A stretch of 64,000 bases of DNA from Dokdonella sp. GTDB lineage: Bacteria; Pseudomonadota; Gammaproteobacteria; Xanthomonadales; Rhodanobacteraceae. Below, piece by piece: positions 29,991-39,101 of this stretch. The stretch is from NCBI RefSeq assembly GCF_019634815.1, contig NZ_JAHCAP010000003.1, forward strand, positions 62,001 to 126,000. Direction: 5' to 3'. The notes below the pieces were generated by a model that was not told the origin of the DNA, ran no database searches, and saw only the letters and a list, made by a program, of their open reading frames with translations. Within the stretch, counting starts at the first letter, position 1; the number at the start of each line of letters is the position of its first letter. A program made the translations under genes and the position numbers.

Positions 29991-32831
29991 TCATTGTGAC
30001 AGTGGTGAGCCACCGAACTTGTAGGTGAATTCGACGTAATAGCTGCGGCCGACCGAATCGAACCAGGAGATGTCGTAGTAGGGATAGGCCGTGTAGGTCG
30101 GATCCTTGGGCGGCATCTTGTCGAACAGGTTGTCGATCGACAGCGAAAGCTGGGCATGGTCGTTGAAGCGGTATTGCGCCGAGGCGTTGTATCGATAAGT
30201 GGCACCAATCCACGCCTTCTCGCCGGCGGCAATGTCGACGATCTGGTCGTAGGAATCGGAATTGGGCAGGCTGCCCAGGCGCTGGCCATGCAGCGAGACC
30301 GTGAACGGATCGTGCACCCACGTCACCGTCATGCTCGCCTTGTTGCGCGGGATGTCGTAGCCGCTGTTGATTGCGAACTCGTCGAGCGTGGCATCTCCCG
30401 GATATTGCTGGAAGGAATGCATGCGCGCCCAGGTGTAGTTGCCGGTGAAATGGAAATCGCCGATGCCGGTCTCGAGCTTGTAGTGCGCACTCAGATCGAT
30501 GCCGCTGGTGCGCTCGCGCGCGACGTTGATCGGGTTGACGAATACGCCATAGAGACGGTCGTTGGGCAGCCGCGTGATGCGGCTGATCGCGTCGACGCAA
30601 CTGGGCGAGTTGGGGTCGACCGGATTGCCATTGACGTCGGAGCCGATGCGGCAGTTGGCTTCCAGTTGCAGCAGGCGATCGGTGCTCAGGTCCTGCACCT
30701 GGTTGCGCATGTCGATGTTGAAGTAATCGAGCGAGACATCGAACTCGGCCAGTGGCGACCATACGAAGCCGGCTGTCCAGGAGCGGCTGGTTTCGGACTT
30801 GAGCTTGCGATTGCCCTGGCGCGTGCGGATCAGGCCCTCGTCGCTGTAGTCACAATCGGTGATGTCCGTGCCGGGTTCCTCGGTGCGGCAGCGGTAATAG
30901 TCGGTGCCCGATGTCTCGTCATTACCGATGCCGGCGAACACGTAGTGCAGATCGGGCGCGCGGAAGGCGGTGCCGTAGGAACCACGCACGAGCAGGCTGT
31001 CGAGTGGACGCCATTCGATACCGGCGCTCCAGGTCGGCTTGCCGGTGCTGTTGCCGGCAAAGCGGTACTGGTCGTAGCGACCGGCCACGCTGAGGCTGAG
31101 GTTGTCGAGCAAGGGCATGCGCAGTTCGCCCGCGGTGGCCCAGCGGTTGCGGCTGCCTTTGCCGTCGGAATCCTTCCAGCTGTAGTAGTAGTACTGGGTC
31201 GCGAGTGGATCGGGACGCAGGTTGTAGGACTGGTAGCCGTACTCGACCACGCCGGCGAATCCAGCCGGGCCGGCAGGCAGGGTGAACAGTTCGAGGTTGG
31301 AGAACGAGAACGCGAGCGTGTCGGTCTGCGACTTCGGATGGTAGACCGTGCGCGCGAAGATCGACTCGTACTCGCTGCGTGTGAGCGGGGAGTACAGGCG
31401 CGAAGGATCGGCATTGAAGATCGGATAGCCGCTGTCGTCGTCGATACCCAATTGCGGGCCGAGGAAGAGGTCGTTGGCACGCGCGGCGACGATCTGTGGC
31501 CAGCTGATGGTCGAGCCGTACTGTGAGTGACTGAGCGCGCCTTCCCAATCCCAGGCGCTGCCGATGGTGCCCTTGAGGCCGGTGGTGAAAGCGAAGGTCT
31601 TCTGCGTGGTTTCGATGTAGCCCTTGCGCAGGCCGCCCATTTCCTCGGGCGTGAACTGGCGCTGCCAGTATTCAACCTGCTCGGTGGCCTGATTGTAGAA
31701 ATAGCCTTCCTCGTTGCCGTCGGGCTGCATGTAGCTCCACTGCTCTACATCGCGGAACAGCTTGACCTTGCTGTAGCCGGCTTGGATGTCGGCAAACCAC
31801 TTGAGGTCATCGCCGAGCGGCATGTTCATCGTGGTGTAGGTGTTGATGCCCTGGCGCTGGCTGATGATCGTGCCGTAGCCGATCGAGGCGTTGCTGCCGC
31901 AGTAGTAGCCGGGGCCGTAGTCATCCAGATCAGGATCATATTCGCCGTAGCCCGGACGCGAGGCGCGGAAGGTGGAGCCGTGGTTCAGATAGGCCAGTGC
32001 GTCGCAGGTTGCCTGACCGGGGTCGAGATAGGTGTCGTAGTAGTCGGTGCGCAGGAACACGCGGCGAGCCAGGCGCGAGCGCGAAGTCGGACCGTCGAGG
32101 GTCGAATCCTGGATCTTGCGGTCGTAGGCCCACAACGGCTTCTGATCGAGCAGCTCGGCGCCAAACATCAGGTTGAAATCGCCATGGGTGAAGCCGGTGG
32201 TGATGTCGAGCTTGGTCGAATTGCCGCCGCCGTGTTGGGTGTCGCCGTAGCGCAGGCTCAGGGTGGTGCCGTCGGCTTTGTCCTTGAGGATGAAATTGAC
32301 CACGCCGGAAATCGCGTCCGAGCCATACACCGCCGAGGCGCTGCCGGTGAGGATCTCGATGCGATCGATCAGGCCGACTGGAATGTTGGAAATGTCGGTG
32401 AAGTTGCTGCGACCCTTGAACGGCATCGGGAAATCGGCAATGCGGCGGCCGTTGACCAGCACGAGGGTGTGATTGGGGCCAAGGCCGCGCAGGTCAACCT
32501 GTTGCGCGCCCGGTGAAAAATCCGCGCCGCTGGCCGATTGCTGGCTTTGCGTCTCACCGCCGTTTTGCGTCATCGCGCGCAGGATGTCGGGCACGCTCAT
32601 CAGGCCGCTGGCCTTGATGTCGGCGGCAGTCATCACGGTGATCGGCGCCGGACCTTCAACCTGTGCGCGCGGGATGCGTGAACCGGTGACCGTCACGGTC
32701 TCCATCGCCTGCGCCTGGTTGCTCGTTGCGTCCTCGGTGGCGGCCTGGTCCTGCGCGTTGGCGCTGGCCGCGAATGTGATACTGCCCCAGATGCCGCAGG
32801 CGATGGCTGCGGCCAGTGTGGTCTTGCGCAT
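29991..32831 (-). CDS. TonB-dependent outer-membrane receptor (OAR-like)
   Basis: Energised outer-membrane importer of large substrates (peptides, glycans or chelates). 946 aa. Signal peptide about 1-26 (AAAIACGIWGSITFAASANA). A TonB-box-like ETVTVTGSRIPR (44-55) precedes the plug domain (about 60-165) with VDLRGLGPNHTLVLVNGRR and IEILTGSASAVYGSDAISGV. A 22-strand barrel follows, ending with Phe-containing VEFTYKFGG plus five residues. Cys pairs in the extracellular loops (for example around 274/309 and 648/660) resemble those of xanthomonad peptide-linked receptors. A divergent S51 peptidase lies 210 bases away. Substrate not determinable. Confidence 0.9.
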   Translation of the reverse strand: MRKTTLAAAIACGIWGSITFAASANAQDQAATEDATSNQAQAMETVTVTGSRIPRAQVEGPAPITVMTAADIKASGLMSVPDILRAMTQNGGETQSQQSASGADFSPGAQQVDLRGLGPNHTLVLVNGRRIADFPMPFKGRSNFTDISNIPVGLIDRIEILTGSASAVYGSDAISGVVNFILKDKADGTTLSLRYGDTQHGGGNSTKLDITTGFTHGDFNLMFGAELLDQKPLWAYDRKIQDSTLDGPTSRSRLARRVFLRTDYYDTYLDPGQATCDALAYLNHGSTFRASRPGYGEYDPDLDDYGPGYYCGSNASIGYGTIISQRQGINTYTTMNMPLGDDLKWFADIQAGYSKVKLFRDVEQWSYMQPDGNEEGYFYNQATEQVEYWQRQFTPEEMGGLRKGYIETTQKTFAFTTGLKGTIGSAWDWEGALSHSQYGSTISWPQIVAARANDLFLGPQLGIDDDSGYPIFNADPSRLYSPLTRSEYESIFARTVYHPKSQTDTLAFSFSNLELFTLPAGPAGFAGVVEYGYQSYNLRPDPLATQYYYYSWKDSDGKGSRNRWATAGELRMPLLDNLSLSVAGRYDQYRFAGNSTGKPTWSAGIEWRPLDSLLVRGSYGTAFRAPDLHYVFAGIGNDETSGTDYYRCRTEEPGTDITDCDYSDEGLIRTRQGNRKLKSETSRSWTAGFVWSPLAEFDVSLDYFNIDMRNQVQDLSTDRLLQLEANCRIGSDVNGNPVDPNSPSCVDAISRITRLPNDRLYGVFVNPINVARERTSGIDLSAHYKLETGIGDFHFTGNYTWARMHSFQQYPGDATLDEFAINSGYDIPRNKASMTVTWVHDPFTVSLHGQRLGSLPNSDSYDQIVDIAAGEKAWIGATYRYNASAQYRFNDHAQLSLSIDNLFDKMPPKDPTYTAYPYYDISWFDSVGRSYYVEFTYKFGGSPLSQ

Positions 32832-33041
32832 TTCGGTATTCCCCCAAACGAATTTTCAAACGGGTGCCCGGCCCGCCGGTCGCAGGGGAGTCCGCACAGC
32901 GTCGCGCGCTGCGCCTCCCCGATTTGGCGATTCGATCTTGGCAGTTTGCATGACTTGCCGCTACTGCGGAAAGTTGGCAACAATGGCCTTGCACGGATGT
33001 CTCGGGCGTCCGTGGTCTGTGGTGGTTGGAGGTGTCCGTCG

Positions 33042-34085
33042 ATGATTGAACGCATAGCCTTCCAGGGGATCCTTTTCGGCCTGCTTGCGATGTTGGCGCC
33101 CCATGGCCTGCCGACGGCACAGGCTGCCGAGGTGATGCGGCCGGCCGAACGCGGCTACCGCTACTACGCCGCCGGCGACCTGCAGGCACGCACACCGCTG
33201 CCGCCCAGGCTCGGCTTGATGCTGATGGGGGGCGGCGACTACGTCGACGAGGCATTTGGCTGGTTCATCGAGCGTGCCGGCGAAGGCCATATCGTCGTGC
33301 TCAGCGCCTCGGGCGGCGACGCACTGCAGCACGAGTTCTACGAGCATCTGGGCAATATCGCCTCGGTGCAGACTTTCGTCTTCGAACGTCGCGAAGGCGC
33401 CAGCGATCCCTTCCTGCTTGCCGCGGTGGCCAAGGCCGATGGCATCTTCATCGCCGGGGGTGACCAATCGCGTTACATTCGTTTCTGGAAGGGCACGCCG
33501 CTCAACACCGCGCTCGATCGCCATGTGCGCAAGGGCAAGCCACTCGGTGGCACCAGCGCAGGTTTGGCAATTCTCGGCCGCACCAGTTACGGCGCGCTCG
33601 ACGGCGGCAGCATCAGCTCGTCGCACGCTTTGGCCGATCCACTCGGTGCCGCGGTTACCCTCGAAGACGATTTCCTGCATCTGCCGTTTCTGGCGCGCGT
33701 GATCACCGACAGTCATTTCGGCAAGCGCGAACGGCTTGGGAGACTGGTCGCCTTTCTTGCGCGCGCCGAGCACGATGGTCTGGTCGAACAGCCGATCGGC
33801 ATTGGTGTCGACGAAAATACTGCGCTGTGCATCGACGCCGACGGCATTGGCCGCGTCTTTTCCGGCAGTGCCGGCCATGCCTGGCTGGTGCGACCGCAGG
33901 CCACGGACAGGAGTCTGGTGGAAGGCGCGCCGCTGACGGCGGACAAGGTTGCCGTGACCCTGATCGGTGCCGATAGCCGCATCGATCTGGCGACGTTCCA
34001 TGTCGAGGATCCGGCCTTCTCGACCACCGCCGCAATCGACGACGGTGAACTCGAACTGGAATCGCCGCTCCCCGATCTGCAGTGA
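33042..34085 (+). CDS. Exported cyanophycinase-like peptidase (family S51)
   Basis: Serine exopeptidase of the S51 family (cyanophycinase, dipeptidase E). 347 aa. GGAGGT 8 bases upstream supports the ATG at 33042. Signal peptide about 1-28 (LFGLLAMLAPHGLPTAQA). Nucleophile Ser172 in GGTSAGLAILG; supporting segments LMLMGGGDY (60-68), GIFIAGGDQSRYI (134-146) and DSHFGKRERLGRL. No cyanophycin synthetase is nearby, so the natural substrate could be beta-Asp-Arg-type or other isopeptides imported or met in the periplasm. Divergently transcribed from the TonB receptor. Confidence 0.85.
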   Translation: MIERIAFQGILFGLLAMLAPHGLPTAQAAEVMRPAERGYRYYAAGDLQARTPLPPRLGLMLMGGGDYVDEAFGWFIERAGEGHIVVLSASGGDALQHEFYEHLGNIASVQTFVFERREGASDPFLLAAVAKADGIFIAGGDQSRYIRFWKGTPLNTALDRHVRKGKPLGGTSAGLAILGRTSYGALDGGSISSSHALADPLGAAVTLEDDFLHLPFLARVITDSHFGKRERLGRLVAFLARAEHDGLVEQPIGIGVDENTALCIDADGIGRVFSGSAGHAWLVRPQATDRSLVEGAPLTADKVAVTLIGADSRIDLATFHVEDPAFSTTAAIDDGELELESPLPDLQ

Positions 34086-34204
34086 AGCGTGCCGCGCCTT
34101 CGCTGCGCGGCATCTCTCGCGTTTGTGCCGATGCGCGCAGCGAAGCCGCCTGCGGCTCGCCGCGTGCGGTATCGTGAGCGCATCCGCATGGAAGGACATC
34201 GAAC

Positions 34205-36634
34205 GTGAAAAAGACTCGCACCGGCGCCCCGCGCCCTCCCAAGGGGCCGACCACGCGCCGCGGGCCCGGCAAACGCGCAAGCGGCAAGGGCGGCAAAGCG
34301 GGCACGCCCGCGCCCCGTTCGGCCGCGCCAACCAAGGCCAAGGCCAAACCGGGCAAGCGGGCCGCACTGCCTGGCTTCATGCCGCAGCCCCTGCCGCCGC
34401 TGCCACGTGCGTTCAACAGGCCGAACCGGGCCGGCGCGACCGCTGCACCCGCCGCCAGGACGCGCAGGCCGGGGTTCGCCGATCCCTATGCCGAGCGCGA
34501 GGCGCAGCGCTACGCGCGACCGATTCCAAGCCGCGAGGCGATTCTCGAACTGCTCGGCGAGCAGGGCGGGCCGATGACGATCGAGGCCGTTTCGGCGGCG
34601 CTGCGCCTGTCGGCTGCGGCCGATCTGGATGCCCTGAGCAAACGCCTCACCGCGATGCTCCGCGACGGCCAACTGATCCAGAATCGCCGCGGCGGTTTCG
34701 GCGTTGCACGCAAGCTTGACCTCATCCCCGGCGCGGTGATCGCCAATGCCGAAGGTTTCGGCTTCCTGCGTCCCGATGCCGGTGGCGAAGACCTCTACCT
34801 GTCGCCCGCGGAAATGCGCAAGGTGCTGCATGGCGACCGTGTGCTGGCGAGCGTCGTCGGTGTCGACCGGCGCGGTCGCGCCCAGGGCGCAATCGTCGAG
34901 GTGCTTGAACGCCGTTCTTCGCGCCTGGTTGGGCGTGTGGTCGAGGAAAACGGACTCGTGCTGGTCACGCCCGATGATCGCCGCCTGCATCAGGACGTGC
35001 TGATTGCGCCGGGCAAGGAACGCGGCGCACGTGCCGGACAGATCGTGGTCGTCGAGATCACCGATCCGCCGAGTGCGCAGCGTGGCCCGCTGGGTCGCAT
35101 CCTTGCCGTGCTGGGCGAACGCCTCACGCCTTCGCTGGTGGTGGAGATGGCCATTGCCAGTCACGATCTCCCGAACGAGTGGCCGGCAACGGTGCTGCGC
35201 GATGCCGCGCGCGTCGAGCCCGAAGTCACTGCCGCCGAAAAGCAGGGGCGCGTGGATCTGCGTGAATTGCCCTTGGTCACCATCGACGGCGAGGACGCGC
35301 GCGATTTCGACGATGCGGTCTACGCCGAGCCGAATGGCAAGGGATATCGGCTGGTGGTCGCGATTGCCGACGTTTCGCACTACGTGCGACCGGGCACGCC
35401 ACTCGATGCCGAAGCGAACAACCGCGCGACCTCGGTGTATTTCCCCGGGTTCGTCGTGCCGATGCTGCCGGAGACACTGTCCAACGGCATCTGTTCACTC
35501 AATCCGCAAGTCGAACGCCTGTGCATGGTTTGTGACATGCAGGTGGACGAGAATGGCGAAGTCACGCGCTCGAAATTCTATCCGGCGCTGATGCGTTCGC
35601 ATGCACGTCTGACCTATTCCCGCGTCTGGCAGGCGATCGGCGAAAAGGATCGCGACGCGCTGGCCGAATACGCCGACGTGCTGCCGCAGTTGCGCCACCT
35701 GCATGCGCTGTACAAGCGGCTGGCCAAGGCGCGCACGCGACGCGGTGCAATCGAGTTCGAGAGCCGCGAAGTGGAGTTCCGCCTTGGTGCCAATGGCGAA
35801 GTCGTGCAGATGGGCAGCCACGAGCGCAACGATGCGCACAAGCTGATCGAGGAGTGCATGATCGCGGCCAACGTGGAGGCGGCCAAGTTTCTGCATGGCA
35901 AGCGCATTCCCGCTCCCTATCGCGTGCATGCGCCGCCGCCGGCATCCAAGTACGACGATCTGCTCGAGTTCCTTCGCGAGTTCAAGCTCGGCCTGCCGCC
36001 GCACGACAAGGTCACGCCGGCTGATTTCTCCGCGCTGCTGAAGAAAGTGCGCAAGCGCGCCGATGCCAGTTTGATCGAATCGGTGTTGTTGCGCTCGCAG
36101 AGTCTTGCGGTCTATCAGCCCACCGAGCCAGGTCATTTCGGTCTGGGTCTGGCTTGGTACACGCATTTCACCTCGCCGATCCGGCGTTATCCCGATCTGC
36201 TGGTGCATCGGGCAATCCGCTACGCGCTTGCCGGCGGCAAACCCGGTGCCTACGAATACAGTCCGAGTCAGATGGAAAGCCTGTGCGTGCATTGCTCGCA
36301 CAACGAACGGCGTGCCGACGAAGCCGAGCGCGACGTCGACGAGCGCTACAAGTGCGCGTGGATGGAAAAACACGTGGGCGGCGAGTTCGAAGGCATCGTC
36401 GCGGGCGTCGCTTCGTTCGGCCTGTTCGTCGAACTGAATGAGTCGAAGATCAGTGGGCTCGTGCACATCACGCAGTTGCCCAACGACTACTACCACTTTG
36501 ATGCCACCCGGCGTCTGCTCGAGGGCGAGCGTAGGGGCCTGAGGTTTCGCCTCGGTGATGCGGTACGCGTGCAGGTGCTGCGGGCGAGTCTGGAGGACCG
36601 CAAGATTGACTTCCGCCTCGTCTCCGGACGCTGA
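34205..36634 (+). CDS. rnr: Ribonuclease R
   Basis: Processive 3'-5' exoribonuclease that degrades structured RNA and helps in rRNA and tmRNA quality control. 809 aa with a GTG start at 34205 and GGAAGG 8 bases upstream. The first ~90 residues are a Lys/Arg/Pro/Ala-rich disordered extension. A winged-helix RNase R N-domain (REAILELLGEQGGPMTIEAV), cold-shock domains, and the RNB catalytic domain with DGEDARDFDDAV (about residues 358-370) and HFTSPIRRYPDLLVHRAI follow. An S1 domain (FEGIVAGVASFGLFVEL) comes last. The chain stops right after S1, without the basic C-terminal tail of the E. coli enzyme. rlmB follows after 52 bases. Confidence 0.95.
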   Translation: MKKTRTGAPRPPKGPTTRRGPGKRASGKGGKAGTPAPRSAAPTKAKAKPGKRAALPGFMPQPLPPLPRAFNRPNRAGATAAPAARTRRPGFADPYAEREAQRYARPIPSREAILELLGEQGGPMTIEAVSAALRLSAAADLDALSKRLTAMLRDGQLIQNRRGGFGVARKLDLIPGAVIANAEGFGFLRPDAGGEDLYLSPAEMRKVLHGDRVLASVVGVDRRGRAQGAIVEVLERRSSRLVGRVVEENGLVLVTPDDRRLHQDVLIAPGKERGARAGQIVVVEITDPPSAQRGPLGRILAVLGERLTPSLVVEMAIASHDLPNEWPATVLRDAARVEPEVTAAEKQGRVDLRELPLVTIDGEDARDFDDAVYAEPNGKGYRLVVAIADVSHYVRPGTPLDAEANNRATSVYFPGFVVPMLPETLSNGICSLNPQVERLCMVCDMQVDENGEVTRSKFYPALMRSHARLTYSRVWQAIGEKDRDALAEYADVLPQLRHLHALYKRLAKARTRRGAIEFESREVEFRLGANGEVVQMGSHERNDAHKLIEECMIAANVEAAKFLHGKRIPAPYRVHAPPPASKYDDLLEFLREFKLGLPPHDKVTPADFSALLKKVRKRADASLIESVLLRSQSLAVYQPTEPGHFGLGLAWYTHFTSPIRRYPDLLVHRAIRYALAGGKPGAYEYSPSQMESLCVHCSHNERRADEAERDVDERYKCAWMEKHVGGEFEGIVAGVASFGLFVELNESKISGLVHITQLPNDYYHFDATRRLLEGERRGLRFRLGDAVRVQVLRASLEDRKIDFRLVSGR

Positions 36635-36686
36635 TGCTGCTGCGAGGCCGCTACACTAGCGGCCCGCAACCGCCTGCAGTGCGCAC

Positions 36687-37436
36687 ATGAGCCACGACCT
36701 GCTGATCGGCATCCACGCCGTGGAGGCCGCCCTTGACCACGATGTCGCCAATCTGGTCGAGATCTACCTCGAGAGCGGCAGCCACAATGCGCGCATCAAG
36801 GCACTGGCCGAGCGTGCGCGCGATCTTGGCGTGAAATCGCATGCGCGCGATCGTGCCGCGCTCGACCGCATGACGGGTGGCGCGCGCCACCAGGGTGTGG
36901 TTGCCAGTTACAAGGCACCGCCGCCGCTCGCGGAGAGCGCGCTGCCGAACCTGATCGAGCAGGCGGGTCGCGCAGCCCTGCTGCTGGTGCTCGATGGCGT
37001 GACCGATCCGCACAATTTCGGTGCCTGCCTGCGCAGTGCCCAGGCCGCCGGCGTCACAGCGGTGATCGTGCCCAAGGACCGTGCGGTCGGAGTCACGCCG
37101 ACGGTGCGGCGCGCGTCTGCCGGGGCTGCCGACCGCGTGCCGATCGTGAGCGCAACCAATCTGGCGCGCACACTCAAGACACTCAAGGAAGCGGGCGTGT
37201 GGCTGGTGGGGCTGGCCGGCGAGGCAACGCAGCCGATCCATGCTATCGACCTGTGCGGCCCGATTGCGCTGGTGCTTGGCGGCGAAGGCGAGGGCATGCG
37301 CCGACTCACGCGCGAGGCTTGCGATTTCAGTGCGCGCATCCCGATGCGCGGCGATGTGGAGAGCCTGAATGTGTCGGTATCGACCGGAATCGCCCTGTTC
37401 GAAGCCTTGCGTCAGCGAGATGCAGCCGGCGCTTGA
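36687..37436 (+). CDS. rlmB: 23S rRNA (guanosine-2'-O-)-methyltransferase RlmB
   Basis: SpoU-class methyltransferase acting on G2251 (E. coli numbering) of 23S rRNA. 249 aa. The N-terminal L30e-like substrate domain includes GIHAVEAAL; the trefoil-knot domain carries motif 1 LDGVTDPHNFGACLRSA, motif 2 LVLGGEGEGM and motif 3 SLNVSVSTGIALFEALR. It sits directly behind rnr, the conserved rnr-rlmB pair. Confidence 0.95.
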   Translation: MSHDLLIGIHAVEAALDHDVANLVEIYLESGSHNARIKALAERARDLGVKSHARDRAALDRMTGGARHQGVVASYKAPPPLAESALPNLIEQAGRAALLLVLDGVTDPHNFGACLRSAQAAGVTAVIVPKDRAVGVTPTVRRASAGAADRVPIVSATNLARTLKTLKEAGVWLVGLAGEATQPIHAIDLCGPIALVLGGEGEGMRRLTREACDFSARIPMRGDVESLNVSVSTGIALFEALRQRDAAGA

Positions 37437-37454
37437 GCGCGCCGGGTGTTGCGC

Positions 37455-37736
37455 TCAGGACGCCAGCACGTCGGGCCCTTCGCCCACGGTCTTTTCGTAA
37501 CGACCTTTCTCCACGCGTCGGTACTGCGTGTAGCCGTGTTTGGCCAGATGTGCTTCATTCAGGCGATGCGCGCCGCCTTCGACGATTGCCGGTGCGGCGA
37601 GCGCGCGGCGCAGCGCGGCACCGCAGGCGGGGCAGGTTTCCAGAGGTGCCTCGCCGGCTGCGTGCAGGCGTTCGAAGCCATAGCAGCACAGCGCGCAGCC
37701 CCTGCCTTGTGCCGGAAAGTACTCGTGGATTGCCAT
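37455..37736 (-). CDS. FmdB-like zinc-ribbon protein
   Basis: 93 aa small protein. Two CxxC pairs, Cys14/Cys17 and Cys35/Cys38, with the family spacing and opening (MAIHEYFPAQGRGCALCCYGFE) indicate the FmdB/putative regulatory zinc-ribbon family. An extra Cys18 follows the first pair. The C-terminal half (HRLNEAHLAKHGYTQYRRVE) is typical of proteobacterial versions whose function is unknown. It converges on rlmB with an 18-base gap. Confidence 0.75.
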   Translation of the reverse strand: MAIHEYFPAQGRGCALCCYGFERLHAAGEAPLETCPACGAALRRALAAPAIVEGGAHRLNEAHLAKHGYTQYRRVEKGRYEKTVGEGPDVLAS

Positions 37737-37768
37737 CGTCGTCGGCCCTGCGCGCCTGCCGCCCGTGC

Positions 37769-38218
37769 CTACTTGCGCGAGACGGTGAGTTCGTACGTCG
37801 AGGACTCGCCCTTGTCGGCTGCCGACTTGGTGAGGAACACGTGGACGACGTACTCGCCATCGACGGTCGGGCTGATTTTCCAGTGCTTGCGGCCTTCGCC
37901 TTCAACCTGCGGCGCAGCCGGGCGATAGATGTAGGCGAAGGTCGTGCCAGGTTTGTCGGTGAGCGTGACTTCGAGGGTTTGGCCGGCCTTCATCGGTACG
38001 CTGTAGTCGCGGAAGTGGCCCTTGCCACCCTTGAACGCGCCTTTGGCCTTGGCGCTGCCTTCAGCGGAGAACTTCAGCGTCTCGGGCTTGGCTGCCGCAG
38101 CTTTGGCAGGTTCCTTGGTCGGCGGATTCTTCGGCGTCACGGCGAGTGCCGGAGCGAAGGCGAGCAGGGCGGCAAGGCTGGCGGCGGCAGCCGCAACGCG
38201 GGGGGCGAGTACAGACAT
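37769..38218 (-). CDS. Periplasmic protein resembling g-type lysozyme inhibitor (PliG)
   Basis: 149 aa from the ATG at 38218. Signal peptide about 1-26 (RVAAAAASLAALLAFAPALA), then a Lys/Pro-rich spacer. The C-terminal beta-sandwich pattern is HFRDYSVPMKAGQTLEVTL, a tryptophan strand (KHWKISP), VDGEYVVHVFLTKSAADKG and SSTYELTVS. This matches the order of strands and the DY, AGQTL, GDY-V-V-L and Y-L-V positions of PliG-type inhibitors, which block goose-type lysozymes in the periplasm. Similarity is by eye and moderate; a general pre-peptidase-like beta domain is the alternative. Confidence 0.55.
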   Translation of the reverse strand: MSVLAPRVAAAAASLAALLAFAPALAVTPKNPPTKEPAKAAAAKPETLKFSAEGSAKAKGAFKGGKGHFRDYSVPMKAGQTLEVTLTDKPGTTFAYIYRPAAPQVEGEGRKHWKISPTVDGEYVVHVFLTKSAADKGESSTYELTVSRK

Positions 38219-38288
38219 GAGGATCCCGGGCGGGTTGAATGGAGCCGGCATTGTCGCGCGCAGGCTGCGTGAGGTCGAGTGCGGGCTT

Positions 38289-38930
38289 TCAGGCAGGAAT
38301 GGGCACGACCTGATCCTCGAAAGCCTTCCAGCGGTTGATGATGTCGCAAAACAGTTCGGCGGTACGCTCGGTGTCGTAGACCGCCGAGTGGGCTTCGCGC
38401 GCATCCCAGCGCCGGCCGGCGGCTTCGACCGCACGGCTGAGCACGGTCTGGCCGAAGGCGAGGCCGGCCAGTGAGACCGTGTCGAAACAGCTGAACGGAT
38501 GGAACGGGCTGCGCTTGTGATCGGTGCGCGCGATCGCCGCGTTGAGGAAGCCGAGGTCGAACGCTGCATTGTGGCCGACGAGGATCGCGCGCTGGCAGCC
38601 GGCGGCGCGAATCGCCGCGCGCACCGGTTTGAAAATCAGGTCGAGCGCGACTTTTTCGGGCACGGCGCCGCGCAGCGGGTGTTGCGGGTCGATGCCGTTG
38701 ACCTCGAGCGAGCGCGGATCGAGCTCGGCGCCGGGAAATGGCTCGACGTGGGTGGAGACGACAGCGTCTGCCCGCAGCCAGCCCTCGCCATCCATGTGAA
38801 TGGGGATGACGGCAATTTCCAGCAGGGCATGCCGATTGCAGTCGAAGCCGCCGGTTTCGACATCGACGACGACCGGCAGGAATCCGCGGAAGCGATGCGC
38901 CATCGTCATGGCGCGCGAGGAAGAACTCAT
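38289..38930 (-). CDS. rnt: Ribonuclease T-like DEDDh exonuclease
   Basis: 3'-5' exonuclease trimming tRNA and other stable RNA ends. 213 aa from the ATG at 38930, the same length as RNase T; an in-frame ATG at 38909 is an alternative. DEDDh residues: Asp23 and Glu25 in [10 protein letters not shown], Asp in [11 protein letters not shown], and His/Asp in [34 protein letters not shown] matches the RNase T subfamily. The open frame continues far upstream on this strand but that part is antisense to the metallopeptidase gene. Confidence 0.85.
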   Translation of the reverse strand: MSSSSRAMTMAHRFRGFLPVVVDVETGGFDCNRHALLEIAVIPIHMDGEGWLRADAVVSTHVEPFPGAELDPRSLEVNGIDPQHPLRGAVPEKVALDLIFKPVRAAIRAAGCQRAILVGHNAAFDLGFLNAAIARTDHKRSPFHPFSCFDTVSLAGLAFGQTVLSRAVEAAGRRWDAREAHSAVYDTERTAELFCDIINRWKAFEDQVVPIPA

Positions 38931-39101
38931 GCGCGCAGGATAGCAAGTCGCCCGGCGGCTGCGGCTGGCACGGCGGCAGGTGGCCGTGTGCAAACATTTC
39001 TTGCGCGCCAGGGCGAAGGTCCGCGCGTGGCTTGCGATGCGCCGACTCGGCGGGTAGTGTCGGCGCGCCCGGAATGATTGGCGCCGGAGCGGAGAACGCG
39101 C

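Noticed and set aside
36640..36690. Terminator between rnr and rlmB
   Set aside because: No stable stem with a T-run was found in the 52-base gap; the genes are more likely co-transcribed.
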